A DNA stretch of 64,000 bases from Trachythela sp. YZ-2020. Lineage: Eukaryota > Cnidaria > Anthozoa > Malacalcyonacea > Clavulariidae. The notes under the pieces were generated by a model that was not told where the DNA came from, ran no database searches, and worked only from the letters and a program-made list of their open reading frames with translations. Made by a program: the position numbers and the translations under genes. This document shows, piece by piece, positions 23,401-35,894 of this stretch (its first letter is position 1; the number at the start of each line of letters is the position of its first letter). The stretch lies in NCBI GenBank assembly GCA_016169945.1, contig JADLSH010000194.1, positions 496,001-560,000 on the forward strand, in the 5' to 3' direction.

Positions 23401-24281
23401 CATAGGCATACGGGCCGTGGGGGCAGGGGGGCACCTGCCCCCCCCCCAAAAAAAATGGAGATTTAAGTCATTTGGGAAAATGGTTCACGAATATTCGGGC
23501 AAAATAGAATTATGTAGTGAGAACTTAAACAAAAACATAATTTTATAATTTGGAAAACAATAGTATAATTTGAACATTTCTGTAATTCAGTTGCATGCCT
23601 TTGCCTGCCCGAAGAAGAATTGGCTCTACTTGTATCGGCTATAACGAGAACGGCACATGAAAACCTATCTTCGCATATCAATAGACCAAGAACGCTTCAA
23701 TTCGATCACTCTCGTTAACATTGACAAGCAGGGCCGTAGCCAAGAGTGAACGGAGAAAATGCGAGTGAGATTTGCATGAAAATTTCACAGAAAATTTTTT
23801 TTCTTTAAGAATTAGACTGAATGATTATTTAGTAACTTGGCAATGAGTGTGTGCGATTTTGAATGTATATTATCTGGGTATCAGAGTGGTCTCAGAATGC
23901 ACGAAATACCCTTTTAGAACCGTCATATTTTCGGACTTTTGACCTTGAAAATATTAGTTGCGCCAATGTTAACATCGTGGCTACGGCCCTGACGAGCACA
24001 TGCCAACAAAACTTTTAAGAACGACATGGACGATATAGGTATTTTTTCTAAGTTATGTAACCTCCTACTCATAGACAGCTCAATTTGTAAACGTTCATTT
24101 TGAGTTCACAGAAGCAATGCACAAGTGAAAATTCAGCATATTTATTTGTAAAATACAATTAAAAGTAGTTATTATTGTTATCAATATGTTATTATCCAAA
24201 TTCGGGCATTTTGGGTAAGTTTTAAAATTCGGGCAAAATTTTGTTGCCCCCCCCAAACGAATTTGCGCTCGTACGCCTATG
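23401..24281. mobile_element. Non-autonomous hAT element, CATAGGC termini, 8-bp TSD
   Basis: CATAGGCATACG at 23401 is inverted as CGTACGCCTATG ending at 24281. TTTAAGAG flanks both sides (23393-23400 and 24282-24289). G- and C-rich blocks (GGGGGCAGGGGGGCACCTGC; TTGCCCCCCCC) flank ATTCGGGCAAAA sequences. It is inserted in the minus-strand LINE ORF1 and contains another MITE. Confidence 0.88.
23730..23991. mobile_element. Nested CAGGGCCGTAGCC hAT MITE
   Basis: CAGGGCCGTAGCC (about 23730) and GGCTACGGCCCTG (ending about 23991) are inverted and match the termini at 15292-16761. Flanks GACAAGC and GACGAGC agree at 6 of 7 positions, so the target duplication is only probable. Confidence 0.7.
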
Positions 24282-24579
24282 TTTAAGAGTAAAGGATAAA
24301 ATGTTTTGGTCCTGGGAAGCCAATTAGCCAAAGGCTATTTCAGAATAGGATCAATTTGTTGCCTATATTCTATTTTTAACAGACACAATTTTACATCACA
24401 TCTGAGATCGTATTACACCATCACCATGCCATGCGGTCCAACACATCAAGTTTATATAAGAATATTTTGGTTCGGTCAAAGTCGATAATATATATCCAAA
24501 CCTTAGGTTGTTAATATCAAGCAACAAAAGCATAAACAAAATGCCTTAATGCCTATATTATATACAGTTCGCCTAATCG

Positions 24580-25101
24580 GCTGGGTTTCGACCGCAGTAA
24601 TATGCAAAAATTGCAAACATAACCAGAGAACATACTTCGAAATGTACAATTCGGCAGCAAAATGTCTGCCCAAGCAGAAGCTTGAGATCACCTAATGAAC
24701 AGTAAAGATTCGACATAGCCAGCTTCAAATAACCGATAGTCATCGAACGACTTGTAGGCTGCAAGACCTTGCTTGACGTAAAAAGAAGTAGAATGGCAGA
24801 TAAAAAACAATTTAATATATCATAAATGCCAAATGGCAGCGAGTCTATAAAACTATTCACGAGGTTATTCATTTTGAATGGATCGCCAATTTGCATATCA
24901 GCAAATAATAATTCACCTTCATTTTCTCTACAAAATTTATTGTGCACATTGTGAATGCAAGGCAGTTTCATTTTCCACACAGCAGAAGCAATTTCAGCTA
25001 AGGCAGCCCATTCACACTAACACCGCGGTCAACTAAAAATTTCTTTATTTCAGTCACTGTCGTTTCGTTGAAATCGCTATATTCATCGATATTACAAGCC
25101 A
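24580..25101 (-). pseudogene. SAP-like N-terminal gene fragment, frameshifted
   Basis: ATG at 25101 opens MACNIDEYSDFNETTVTEIK, KFLVDRGVSVNG, a SAP-like helix pair, then shifts frame to LAEIASAVWKMKLPCIHNVH (about 24990). It continues MQIGDPFKMNNLVNSFIDS, LPFGIYDIL, and after another shift QGLAAYKSFDDYRLF and EAGYVESLL (about 24740). I recall this order (SAP, then a Y/F-rich 'DYRLFEAGYVESL' block) from N-termini of cnidarian transposon-associated SAP/SWIM proteins, but I cannot confirm the family. It runs opposite to the MULE start at about 25543, 440 bp away, which might reflect a divergent pair. Confidence 0.45.
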
Positions 25102-26078
25102 TCGTTCACTAGATATCGTCAATTTCTATTTGTGCATTTTCTACATTGTAATATTCATTTATAAAAGCATGATATAAAACCATAACATTGTCATGTTATC
25201 TATACTTGTCTATATTATATTATGCATGGCTTGTACGAACTTCGACACATTGTTTACATTTTTGGCCATGTGACACTACACATGTTTTTGAGAGTCCAAA
25301 AGGTCAATTGGCCAATCAGATAGCTGGAATCTGCCTGCAGAGCGAGCAAAACTCTGGCGCTAGACCGCTGTTCTGCGCGTTATGTATTGAAGGCCTGGCC
25401 GCTGTATGAAACTTGCATGATAAACTTGGGTCAGGGCTATTTCAGATATAGTAGAGCACCTAGTCAGCAGGCCCTCTATTGACACAGCCGGTCAAGGGGG
25501 ATTAATTACGAATTTCAGATACAACGACTCTTGACAATTCCAATATGGAAGTGTCTAGTTCATCGCATTTACATATTCCAAATATTGACCCTATTGTCAA
25601 TGAAGAAAATCCTTTGTTCATTAGAAAGAGCGTTGGAGCTTGTGAGAGACTTTGAAAATGCACCTACGACGAAATTCACAGTATTCACGAAAACTAATAA
25701 CTTTGGAGCTGCCGGTAAGTTTACAGCGGTCTTGCATGCGAATATTTAAAATTACTCTGCTGTCTAGTCGCCTTCATCAAATATACTTTATAGTAATATG
25801 TAATCAATACACATATTTTAAAGTTTTCTATACTGTAGTGGGAGTATTGACTATTTGGCTAACAATTAAGAAACCAGTTCTTTTCATGCAGCGAGAAAAT
25901 AAATACAGAAATATTGACCGTGCATGTGGACTAATGCTGTTGGCCACTCGCAGTAATTATTGCTTATCAGTAAACTTAAAGCCAAAGGGCAAAGGCCGAA
26001 AATGGGCAAATTGTGGCGAAATGAGTTGAAAAATATATCAGACAATAAACAAACATATTATTCTTTAGAACTCACTCG

Positions 26079-26178
26079 TATAAATCATCAAATTCTAATA
26101 AATCGCGACTTATTGTGGAACAGCCTGAAGTCCTGCTCTTATTCAAGTCGCGACTTACTAAAATTTGACCATTTATAC
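26079..26178. mobile_element. Short foldback with GTATAAAT ends and TCGCGACTTA units
   Basis: GTATAAATCATCAAATTCTA...TCGCGACTTA is inverted as TAAGTCGCGACTT-type sequence ending ATTTATAC at 26178. The palindromic unit AAGTCGCGACTT recurs at 26145-26158 and about 26216-26229. Confidence 0.55.
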
Positions 26179-26825
26179 TAGTGTGTTCGCGTCTTATATA
26201 AGACGCGTCTTGTGTAAGTCGCGACTTACTTTCTCCTGCATAAATGGCACTATTGTCAATGCTCATTCCACACCATTCTTCTAAAATAGAATAATTGGCA
26301 ACAAGGTTTTTTGCAGCTGCATGCATGCAGCAAGCATTTTAATGAATATAATTATAAAATATATATATACTCTTAAAAGGTTCCCTCATTTTGTATAATA
26401 TCCCACAAACCTTTAGGTGCCTCATGATGCTAAAAAGAAGAAGCGTGACACGACCTCTGCTGATTTGCGAACACAGTTCAGCAATGCCAATTGCGCGGTA
26501 AAAACGGAACGCAGAATAAACATCTCCTTTCCATGGCCAGACGAGCACACTACACACAGACTTGGAGTGGTATGGTTCCTATTGAATTAATAAACTATAT
26601 ATAGTAGTCTATGTTGAATAGAACCCAACCATGCTATTATGTAAAGCATCTCAAGACAGCCCATCTGAGGGTAGTCTCGCCTGTGTTTGAGAACTTTTTA
26701 TATGAAATACAATCCGAAATGGTGCGGCATGCACGTATAACCATATAGCCAGGAGCTCAAACTTACTGGCAATACAATTTCAAGATTAAAATGTTATATG
26801 TACACGTGTGTTGCATGTATTGTCT

Positions 26826-26954
26826 GTCAACAAGTTGTGACAATGTTGTCATTTTATCAAGTTCCTACAAGGTTGTCATCCACAACTTGTTAACAAGACA
26901 GTTGTTAAATTGCAGGACAATAACAATCTTATAACAAGTCTGTTGATTCAACAA
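26826..26954. repeat. Degenerate AACAAGTTGT-type repeat
   Basis: Alternating ACAACTTGTTAACAAG, TGTTGTCA and AACAAGTCTGTTGA units. Similar units recur at 28905-28995 beyond the LINE, so the LINE may have inserted within or beside this repeat. Confidence 0.5.
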
Positions 26955-28528
26955 TCGGAATTCCACCTCGACTTCTAAAAGAATCAGCGTGGCAGATTGC
27001 ACCTTCCCTCACCCAGCTTTTCAACAAGTCGTTAAGTTGTAGCGAAATACCTGATGAATGGAAATTAGCAAACATTGTTCCGATACACAAGAAAGGCGAT
27101 AAGAGCCAAGTAGAGAACTATAGACCTATCTCCCTTCTTTCCATAATATCGAAAGTACTGGAACGTTGTGTCCTGAGAAATATACGTGATCATCTGCTGC
27201 AATTAATCAATGATAGCCAACATGGTTTTATTCCCGGGAAGTCATGTACAACTCAGCTATTAGAGGTTCTTGACTATATTGGTTCACTTTTGGACAGTGG
27301 CAAGCAAACTGATGTTGTATATATGGACATGTCCAAGGCATTCGACAAAGTCCACCATAAAGATATAATAAGCAAATTAAGGAACGTCTATGGCATATCT
27401 GGTAAACTCCTTCGCTGGTTTGAGTCATATTTATTAAATCGCAAGCAACGTGTGACTGTGCTAGGAGCTACATCCTCCGCGAGACATGTCCTATCAGGAG
27501 TTCCACAGGGTTCAATATTAGGTCCCATACTGTTTCTGCTGTACGCGAACGACCTGCCGGATGTAGTAGAGCACTCCAAGATCGCCTCCTTCGCCGATGA
27601 CACGAAACTATTTAAGAAAATTGATTCAACTTCTGATGCTATCTCCTTACAAAGTGACCTGAGTAGTTTGGAGAACTGGTCATCATCTTCAGGCCTTGTC
27701 TTCAACCAAGACAAATGTAAATGTCAGCATGTAACAAGGAAAAATAATCCTATCAAACACGAGTACAAGATCAATAGCAAATCCCTGGTGGTCACCGAAA
27801 AAGAAAAAGATTTAGGCATATGGATCACGGACACGTTAAACTGGTCTTACCATACCCACGATCGCTGTGCAAAGGCAAACAAGATGCTTGGTTTCCTGCG
27901 TAGGGCTGCAACGGAAATTACAGATGTTAAGATACGCCGCACACTGTACCTGTCCATTGTTTGCTCAACGCTAGGTTATGCCACTCAAGTCTGGTCACCA
28001 CAATCGATCGACTTAATTACGAGGACAGAGCGCATCCAACGACGAGCAACAAAGTTCATTTTGAAGTTACCTTTCGTGTGCGCAGAAACGTACAAAGACA
28101 AACTGATCTCCTTAGAATTACTACCAATCACCTACTGGCACGAGTACCTTGACATTATGTTTTTCTTTAAAGCTATAAACAACATTATAACTGTCTCGAA
28201 TGAAGTCCTTCCGCAGCCAATTATCCCATCAAGGCTCACTAGAACCTCGGCTGACACCAACATGCTCTCTTTCCGTCCTCGCAAATGTAAGACGCTGACA
28301 TACCAACGCTCTTTCTTCATCAGAGTAATAAGAACTTACAACTCTCTGCCAGAAGGTCTAAGGCAAAAGGATCTATCGCTGGTACGATTTAGAACATTGT
28401 TGCTGGACTACTATCACAACGCTGCCAAGACATTTTATGATGTGGACGACGCCAGAACGTGGAGAACAGTCTGCTTGAAATGCAACACATCACGCAGACT
28501 CATGCAGCCATTAACGTGCTGCTATTAG
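26955..28528 (+). CDS. LINE reverse transcriptase, 5'-truncated but with an intact frame
   Basis: One open frame of about 520 codons runs from about 26960 (GIPPRLLKESAWQIAPSLTQ) to TAG at 28526; the first ATG is at 27326 or earlier in frame. It shows motifs NYRPISLLSIISKVLERCVL, QHGFIPGKSCTTQLLEVLDY, VVYMDMSKAFDKVHHKDI (catalytic Asp), LSGVPQGSILGPILFLLYAN and SFADDTKLF (catalytic DD). The thumb (KDLGIWITDTLNWSYH) and C-terminal segment (RRATKFILKLPF; YNSLPEGLRQKDLS) are complete. There is no frameshift, so this copy is the youngest LINE here. The endonuclease and ORF1 are missing, as usual for 5'-truncated insertions. It lies inside the probable MULE locus. Confidence 0.88.
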
Positions 28529-29302
28529 TACATGTACATTATCAGTTATAATTTAAATATTAGTTATGTGTTTTCTATATTCAAGGGCCCACAGTAATTG
28601 GTTTTAAACTGTTGTGGTGTCCCCGCCTTTTTGTTGTTGTTACCTTCTTGTTCAACCTTGAAACGTGGAGGCCTGGAACTTTTGCTGTGTTTCGATAAGT
28701 ATTGTCTAGCTCTAGGCCAAGCTTTTAAGCAATTTTCCGTATTTTCCAATATTGTGCTCATAAATTTCAAACTATTTTAAAATGAAGATATACGATTGTA
28801 AAATTTAAACCGTCCTAGTTTTAACGGTCAAGGGTGCATGTCAAGGGGGCGTTCAAGTTTGCGCGTTTTGGGGTTGAACAGGAATGGTTTGTGTTTTACG
28901 TCTTGTAGCAACTTGTCAACAAGCCGTCAGCAAACACATCCTGATAACAAGTTGTTGAAACAGCATTGGTACAAGTCTGCTGCATGCAGGTTTTTTACAA
29001 CTTGTGCATTTTTATGTGTGTAGTTATTTATATATAGGTATTTAAATTGATTGGAAATTCAAATCTGTTGTACCATTTAGAACAATTGAAGTAGACTGTA
29101 TCTCAATTAAAAAGGACCATCAGAATTATCCTTTCAACTTCCATTTGGTTCAGTTACTTCCCTGGCAGGTCTTACAGCAACGCCAAGGGCAAGGGCAAAA
29201 CTTCATAAGCCATAAACAGAAGCACTATTCTTGAAAGCTAACACAAGATTTTTTTTTCTGACTAGTAACTCAGTTCACCTTTTACTATTTTAGCACAGTG
29301 GA
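28529..29302. other. LINE 3' flank and repeat DNA
   Basis: AAGGGCCCACAGTAATTGG near 28583 recurs as GGGCCCGCAGTAATTGGCTG near 37381. AACAAGTTGT units lie at 28905-28995. No gene was found. Confidence 0.4.
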
Positions 29303-30800
29303 ATGACAAAAAGACTGGATGAAAAAGTGATCAGCAAAATAGAAGAACTTGTCGGTGAAGGAGTGCGAAGTGTTGATGAGATGAAATGCCATCTAAAATA
29401 TATGTCACAGATGACCTGTTTCGAGGTAAAAAACAACCACAACGTAGCAACTGACGATACTTTCCCCGGGCTAAGACAATAAAGAATCATATGTATAACA
29501 AGGCAATGCAAGATGACATTATAACGACTGCAAAGGAACAACAAGGGCGTCTTTTGTTCATACAGCAAACACCTTGGCAATCGAGGTTACTTTGTCAGTA
29601 TGGTCAGGAACTCGCTTTCCTAGATGCCACCTACAAAACCACTAAATATTCCTTGCCTTTATTTGTTGTCGCTGTTAAAACCAATGTTGATTACATTATC
29701 GTTGCATCGTTTATTGTACAAGATGAAACCACAATGAGTATAACAGAACCTCTGAGTATTTTGGGTCAATGGAATCCACAATGGAAGCCATGGCATATGA
29801 TGACTGATCTTTGTGAAGAAGAAATAAATTCAATAGAGTCAGTTTTTCCAGGTATAATGTTGGAAAGCTATCATATGGTCTTTATTGATCGACAACGATT
29901 AGAGTAACTAGTGAAAATATTTAGAGCAATGTTTTGCATTGAACGAATTGGTATTTTGATTAGTCAAAATATCAACAGATGAAAATGATATGATAGTTAG
30001 TCCAGTATATCAAAGGTAGTAATGTGGGGGGTGGTGTGGACAGCCTCTATATATATAATATGGACTATCTTAATTTCAGATTGCCAAGTGCTTCTTTGCA
30101 ACTTTTACTGAGAGCAAGCTTGGGAGCGTTGGACGTACAAAAAAGACAACAGAGTCTCAGACAATCGAGAAATTATATTGGCATAGATGAGACAATTAGC
30201 ACGAGCAAGAACTGAAGATGTATATGAAAACGCCCTAAAGAAATTGAAAAACACGTGTGAGTGGAAGACCAACAAAAACTTTTAAAAGTGGTTGGAGAAC
30301 ACGTGGTTATGACACAATAAGGTAAAAAGGAACATCAGATCTGACCAATGCAAATGCATACTGCCAGGATGTACTGTACTACTACTATAAATATTTTCAC
30401 AATGAAATCCTAAAATCAGCGCAAATGTGCTTTAAAAAAATGCCCATATAGTTGCACTTTTCACACCTGCTCCTGATTAGGCCCACAAAATATGTTTTAA
30501 TTTTTGCTCGAAATTTACATCTACAAACACCATCAACATTTAAAGAAAAAGATACTTAAACAGGGGTGTTGGAAATCGGAATTTTTAAGTACTAACATAT
30601 GGGAAATATGATAAAGTGGGTATTTTCAGACTATATTTAAATGTATGTTCAAGCAAAGATTTATAGACATCTGACATTTATAGATATCTGTTCTTTACAG
30701 AGTCAGAAAGGAGCGTCTGCGAAACTCTACAAAAGCATTCACTCAGTGCTATGCTCACAATTCTCGTAAATGAAATTCTTCCTGACAAATATGAAGGGTA

Positions 30801-32288
30801 AATATGATATACGTTACTATCAACTGTCCACCCTTACATTCAAAATATATCATAATAAATTATCTAAAACGATTCAGCGGTTCTTGCTTTGACTAACTGT
30901 AGGAATGGCAGTCAATGACCTTAACCAACGTTTACAACACACTGCGATTTGTTGGGCCGGTTTCGTATTCAACTTGATGATATTTGAGGGCATCATCAAC
31001 TGAAATTGACAGAATCGATGCAGAAATCAATGCTCAATAGACAACAGAGAATATTACAAACATTAGAGTGTTACAAAAATATAACGTCTACAATTCTACA
31101 CCGTCAAAAGTATCCGCAAAGGTGAAGTATCGTATAGTTAAGCAATTGGCTATGTTTTCTTATAAAACTAATTATGATGGCACGAACAACTACGATAGAA
31201 TGACCAAGTATACAGGTCATATTAACATCAAAACTAGAAGTCAATAAATGTGAATATGTCCGCGACAGTGGCGTAGGAAACGGGGGGCCGGGGGGCCACG
31301 GCCCCCCCAATATTATATGAGGGGGGGCCGGAATATCTTTCGGCTGTGTCGATCATGTGTGAAAATGTGTCGATTTCTGGAGCGGGTGTCGATCTGCAGC
31401 GGATCTGCAGCGAACAATAACAAACACAATATAAAGGATTTTTTGGCTTTTGGCTTTAGTCGAAATATGGATGAGATTGATGAGTCTTTTAAAAGAATAA
31501 CTGTTAAAGGTAAATTTGTGCAAATATCTTGATTATATAAATATTTAAATAGATTGGCCTGATAAATATTCATATATTCCATATTCACAGAGAGGTATTA
31601 ATAATGGTAATTGAACTGAGTGCGAGTACAAATCACACGTTTGATTTCAGACCAAAATTGCACGACACAAAGTTCAATTTCCACTTTATTATCTTCATTT
31701 TGAAATCTAAATAATTTTTTAAACCGGAAGCGGTATTTTATTAGTCTTTGTTTACAATTGACACACCTGCGATACTCCCTGAAATGCAACAACATGAATT
31801 GTAATTTGACAAATTGACAAGCAAAATGTGAGTGCATTTCTAGAAATAAAGACCGAAAAAGTAAGTGTAAAGATATCGTAGACTTGACATGTAAATTGAT
31901 AAACGTTTCTTGTGATTTTGTGCATTCAAACATTGACACTACAATCGATCATTCCATTTTTTAATACCTTGTGCCTTTGACAGCTTTGTGTTCAGTTTTG
32001 GCTGTTGCTCCAATGAAACTTGTTTTTGTTGACATTTTGCCAATGTTTCATTCAAAATTTTGTTGATAATTTGGCCTGTATTGTTTGTGAAAAATTATTT
32101 GATATTCTTTTAAGTTTGACTTGCCTTTATGTTGATTTTTATGAAAAAAACTGCAGTAAATGCAGTCTAGAGTATTGACAATTTATGGTGAACAGATTTG
32201 GTCATTTGCCAGAGCACATTTGTCTTTAAATTGATTGGCTAATTGAATTCTCTCATTCAATCTGATTGGTTGTTGTGGTGCAGAGCTT
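30801..32288. other. Gene-free stretch with one hAT-like G/C-rich terminus
   Basis: CAGTGGCGTAGGAAACGGGG at about 31266 followed by GGCCACGGCCCCCC resembles hAT ends, but I found no opposite terminus or target duplication. The frames here are uninformative. Confidence 0.35.
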
Positions 32289-32376
32289 CAATCTGATTGG
32301 TTTAAAAATGATGCGATTAATACTCAAGATGATGCGATTTGGGAATTAATCGCACTATTTTTGACCAATCAGATTG
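32289..32376. repeat. Foldback, CAATCTGATTGGT ends
   Basis: CAATCTGATTGGTTTAAAAA is inverted as TTTTTGACCAATCAGATTG. A further direct CAATCTGATTGGTTG copy lies at 32258. Stems are about 33 bp, imperfect. Confidence 0.6.
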
Positions 32377-33595
32377 CAAGAAATGCCATTGATTTCAAAA
32401 TGAATATAATAAATACTATAACATATTACATGATAATCAATAGTTTGATCGCTGATACATACGAAATATTTAACTATTTACTGTGTTGAAAATAGTATTT
32501 GTTGTAACCATAAAGTTTTAATAATATTTGACCATTTTTTGCGAAGAGGCCTGGTTACCAAATCTTTTGAAGATGGCGGAACTATCACTATCAGAGGTAT
32601 GTAAGTGGCATAGCTACTAATGAAGTTCCTAGTCATTGGCTTTGTATAAACTGCAAAGAAATTTGGTAACTTTCCATGAACTGAATTCGGTTTCCAGTTC
32701 AATTGCATTGTTTAATTTTCTTTAAGATTGTTAAATTAGTGTTAAAGTTGGCATAAAATAAATTCTATAAATAATCGTGTGTGACTTAATACTTTGTGCT
32801 TTGGGGTCACTATTGGAGATCGGGGGCATTTGAACACAAAGCATTCTTGGAAGAGGGTATTTTTACTTGTTTTGACCAGAAACAACTTTTGAAACGGGGG
32901 ACATTTGACAGAAAAATGCAACAAAAAGTCAAATCCCCACTATTGCCCGCCCTCCCCCCCACCTCGGGCTTAACATTGATAGGTGCATAAAGGGAGGTGC
33001 CTTGCATAGGATTTGTATTCAGTCTTGTTCGTACCTTTCTTTTTGGGCCAGATAATAGTTATTTAATATGTTATACTTATGTTGTTTATGGTACCAATAA
33101 AGTTGTTAAATTAAAAAACTTAAAATTAAATTGCCCACACTTCGAATTCTTCAACATGGTGGCTTACGGAATAGCCTACGGAATAGGGCTAAAATTATTC
33201 ATGCAGGCTGATGACATAATAGTATAATTCACCCACCCTCCCACGGGAGCAGAATTTTCATGCTATCACGTGACCAGCCGATACCAGGGTCTCTCCTCCG
33301 AGGACAGACCCTGGGTACGAGGTTGACATTGCACTGGCACGATAATTGGGCAAAACATCGCTTCTATGATTTGGAAGATAAAATACACTGCACTGCGCTG
33401 CTTCAAAACCTCACGAAACTTGGTTGAATTATTCTTTAGTCAACTATCATTATGTTCAAGTATAATTTGTGGATAATATGTGTGAGTCTCGGCCTTCGAG
33501 GTCGATAGGAGTATATGGTATCCCTCCCTCGTCATGGGACGATCATTATGAGCGATCGCTAAATAAAACACTTTTGCGGTGCCAGTGTGGGTAGA
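32377..33595. other. Gene-free stretch with one palindrome
   Basis: The palindrome ACCAGGGTCT...AGACCCTGGGT lies at about 33285-33318 and looks like a MITE end. Otherwise nothing was recognised. Confidence 0.35.
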
Positions 33596-33775
33596 GTATG
33601 GCAAATACGGCGGTTGACTGTTGTGTGAAACTACGAGAACTTCGACGTAACTTCCAGACCTTCGCTCGAAAAGTTGCCATGCCAGACGAAGGGCCTTCGC
33701 TCGAAACGTCGAAGTCCTCATTGTATTTTTCAGGTAGTTTTGCACAACAGTCAACCGCCATACTTTTCTGTAACG
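33596..33775. mobile_element. Foldback with GGCGGTTGACTGTTGTG ends
   Basis: GGCGGTTGACTGTTGTG (about 33610) is inverted exactly as CACAACAGTCAACCGCC (ending about 33759). Between them are the related units CCTTCGCTCGAAAAGTTG and CCTTCGCTCGAAACGTCGAA. Confidence 0.65.
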
Positions 33776-33904
33776 TTTAAATTTCAAACATACCAAACCA
33801 ATGGTCCACATAGGGATCATCCTCGGGGGCGTCGAACTCATATTTCGGATCATATTTCATAAGTTCGTCCATTCTTCGCCGGCTAAGCTCTTACAAATAA
33901 ATCT

Positions 33905-34199
33905 GGTTTGGAAGCTTCATTAAAGTACAATATAACTCATTATCTATGTTGTCCAGGTTTATGCAAAAATGTAGTCCTTCATTATCACGTGTGTATTGTA
34001 TTTTCACACAAACAACCAATAGCAATGTTTTGGTTTATTTACCCATCCGTAACTTAAACAATTGCCCACTTTTGACATGGTTATTGGTTGTTTAGGTGAA
34101 AATACAACACACACATGACTATGAAGAACTACATTTTTGCATAAACCTAAACCAACATAGATAATGAGTTTCATTGTACTTTCGTGAAGCTTCCAAACC
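33905..34199. mobile_element. MITE with long (about 118 bp) inverted repeats, GGTTTGGAAGCTTC ends
   Basis: Left GGTTTGGAAGCTTCATTAAA, ACTCATTATCTATGTTG, GGTTTATGCAAAAATGTAGT and ACAACCAATA are each mirrored on the right. Only about 60 bp separates the arms. The target duplication is not clear. Confidence 0.8.
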
Positions 34200-34992
34200 A
34201 TCCCTCTCTATTAACTATGGCATAAAGGAAAGACAAAGGGTAAAACAAAGGATGCAGTGAAGTAAGCACAATCAATGCCTGGTTCACAAGAGTGAGATAA
34301 GAGTAAGCAGAAATACAAAAGAAAACTTTCCCTCTAGGGTTTAAAAGTTGACCTGCATCTAAGGACTAAAGCGGACTGATAGCCTCATTAGGGACCTTAA
34401 ACATGTAGGACGGCAACACAACTTCAAAGAAATGATAGTAAAGAAAACTTGTTGTGTATTATCAATTGTATGAATTTAATACAGTTTAAGAAGTTGAAGA
34501 CATGGGCTTTATTGTTGAGAAGAGTTCTACTGAACCAATTTGAAGTAGCACTTGTTTCGGCTTGAATTGCAGGCGTTGTATACAAGACGTGAAAATCTGT
34601 GATTTGCCCTTGTAAACAGAGCGAGGACCGTGTCTAAAACTCCCGTGGGAGTTTAATTATTCATTTCTTTTCATCGCCTTAAAACCTAAATTCGGCCCGA
34701 TAAACAAAATTGTGTGGTGGTACTGGTGGACAATCAAGTGACATTGCCATACAGTTGGTAATATAGAAGGCACATTGCCAGTAATGATTTAATGAATGTA
34801 CATCACATGTTATGTTGATTTACATTATTATTTATCAAAAGCATCCTGACTCTCAACTGGGATTTGCAAGACCTTAAGAGTACTAACCCAATAATAACAA
34901 CCTTAGCTCTAGACTACTAGGGCTTAGTGGCTAGTACTTCAGAGGTTGAACCCTTTTGGGTCCCGGCCAATACGCTATTATATTACTATATT
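34200..34992. other. Gene-free stretch
   Basis: GGGCTTAGTGGCTAGTACTT followed by GGTTGAACCC (34919-34958) is weakly tRNA-like (box A/B style) and could be a SINE head, but I cannot fold it convincingly. No coding signal. Confidence 0.3.
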
Positions 34993-35377
34993 TACAATCT
35001 CTCCTAGGCGGACACCTCCCGGAAGCGGAAGCGGACACCAAAACAACCTCCCCAACCAACATTATAACCTCTTGTAAGCGGACACACTTGATTTATTTTC
35101 TGTTAAGTTAATAATTATGCCGCCTAGTTGACTTAATACAGTATCAGAATAGAAACATATGTGTTTGATATATTGTGTTATTAAAATGAGCTGATGACAG
35201 AATTGATACGGAAACTATTAATTCAATAGTCATATTAACATCATTATTAAAAGAATCATGTTTCAACAATTACGTAATCAGTTAAATATTAATCAACCTC
35301 TCATAAGCGGACACCTCCCGTAAGTGGACACCAGGTCGTGGTCCCGAGGGTGTCCGCTTACGGGATGTTCGACTGTA
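34993..35377. mobile_element. Repeat with TACARTC ends and internal AGCGGACACC units
   Basis: Left TACAATCTCTCCTAGGCGGA and right ...CTTACGGGATGTTCGACTGTA are roughly inverted. CGGACACC-type units recur at 35009, 35031, 35081 and 35308, with the inverse GTGTCCGCTTACGGG at 35350. The terminal TA suggests a TA-targeting MITE. Confidence 0.5.
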
Positions 35378-35740
35378 CTTTGTTATTTTATTCTGTCTCA
35401 TACCAGAAGCTTTACTTGTTAAGAGGAAAGTGTTGGGTATTAACCAGCTAATGTTGGATGTAATCGGCAATTCAATCTATCAAATTAAACTTGGAAACTT
35501 TGGTCACTGAATTGGAATCAAGATTCAGAATACACATTAATTTGTAGAACCATATTATAAAATTTATACATGGCGATTGATGTAGAACATATTCCATGGA
35601 AAACTGACTTGACTGAAGCGAGTTGAAGTGTTAATTGAGAGGCTTTTGTATTCTCAATGCTTAGCCATTTTGCCAAGTAAGTGACATTAAGTCATTAAAG
35701 GATTAATAATCATAGCGCACTGGGAAGCCATAATTATCAT

Positions 35741-35866
35741 CGTCTTTTTAACTTTTCTACACAGACGGTTGTTTAATGTTATAAAAACTGAATCATAAAT
35801 GATATTTTTAAATGATTTAGTTTTTTTATAACATTAAAATGTGTAGAAACAGTTAAAAAGACGAGG
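35741..35866. repeat. Foldback, CGTCTTTTTAAC ends
   Basis: CGTCTTTTTAACTTTTCTACAC and TTAATGTTATAAAAA are mirrored by TTTTTATAACATTAA and GTGTAGAAACAGTTAAAAAG. The two arms are separated by about 20 bp. Confidence 0.65.
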
Positions 35867-35894
35867 GTACGTCTTCGAAGAGCGCTATAGTTTA

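Larger units (their letters stand above)
25543..30800 (+). pseudogene. MULE (Mutator-like) transposase, exons scattered and disrupted
   Basis: A first exon (MEVSSSSHLHIPNIDPIVN, shift, then RALELVRDFENAPTTKFTVF...GAAG/GTAAGT, about 25720) resembles the FAR1-like N-terminus of MULEs. The core is at 29303-29906: LDEKVISKIEELVGEGVRSV, a 1-nt shift, one TGA (29450), then RLLFIQQTPWQSRLL, LAFLDATYKTTKYSLPLFVV, VASFIVQDETT and WHMMTDLCEEEINSIESVFP, which hold two of the DDE residues. A further piece near 30190-30290 reads RTEDVYENALKKLKNTCEW, and one near 30735-30799 reads HSLSAMLTILVNEILPDKYEG before GTAAAT. The LINE at 26955-28528 lies between the first exon and the core. Linking the first exon to the core is inference. 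Confidence 0.65.

Noticed and set aside
24503..24691. Membrane-like minus-strand frame as a separate gene
   Set aside because: It is an alternative frame of the SAP-like pseudogene; hydrophobic only by composition.
31264..31335. CAGTGGCGTAGG G/C-rich end as a hAT element
   Set aside because: No opposite terminus or 8-bp duplication could be found in the following sequence.
34919..34958. tRNA-like block
   Set aside because: Box-like words are present, but I cannot draw a cloverleaf; left as a gene-free region.
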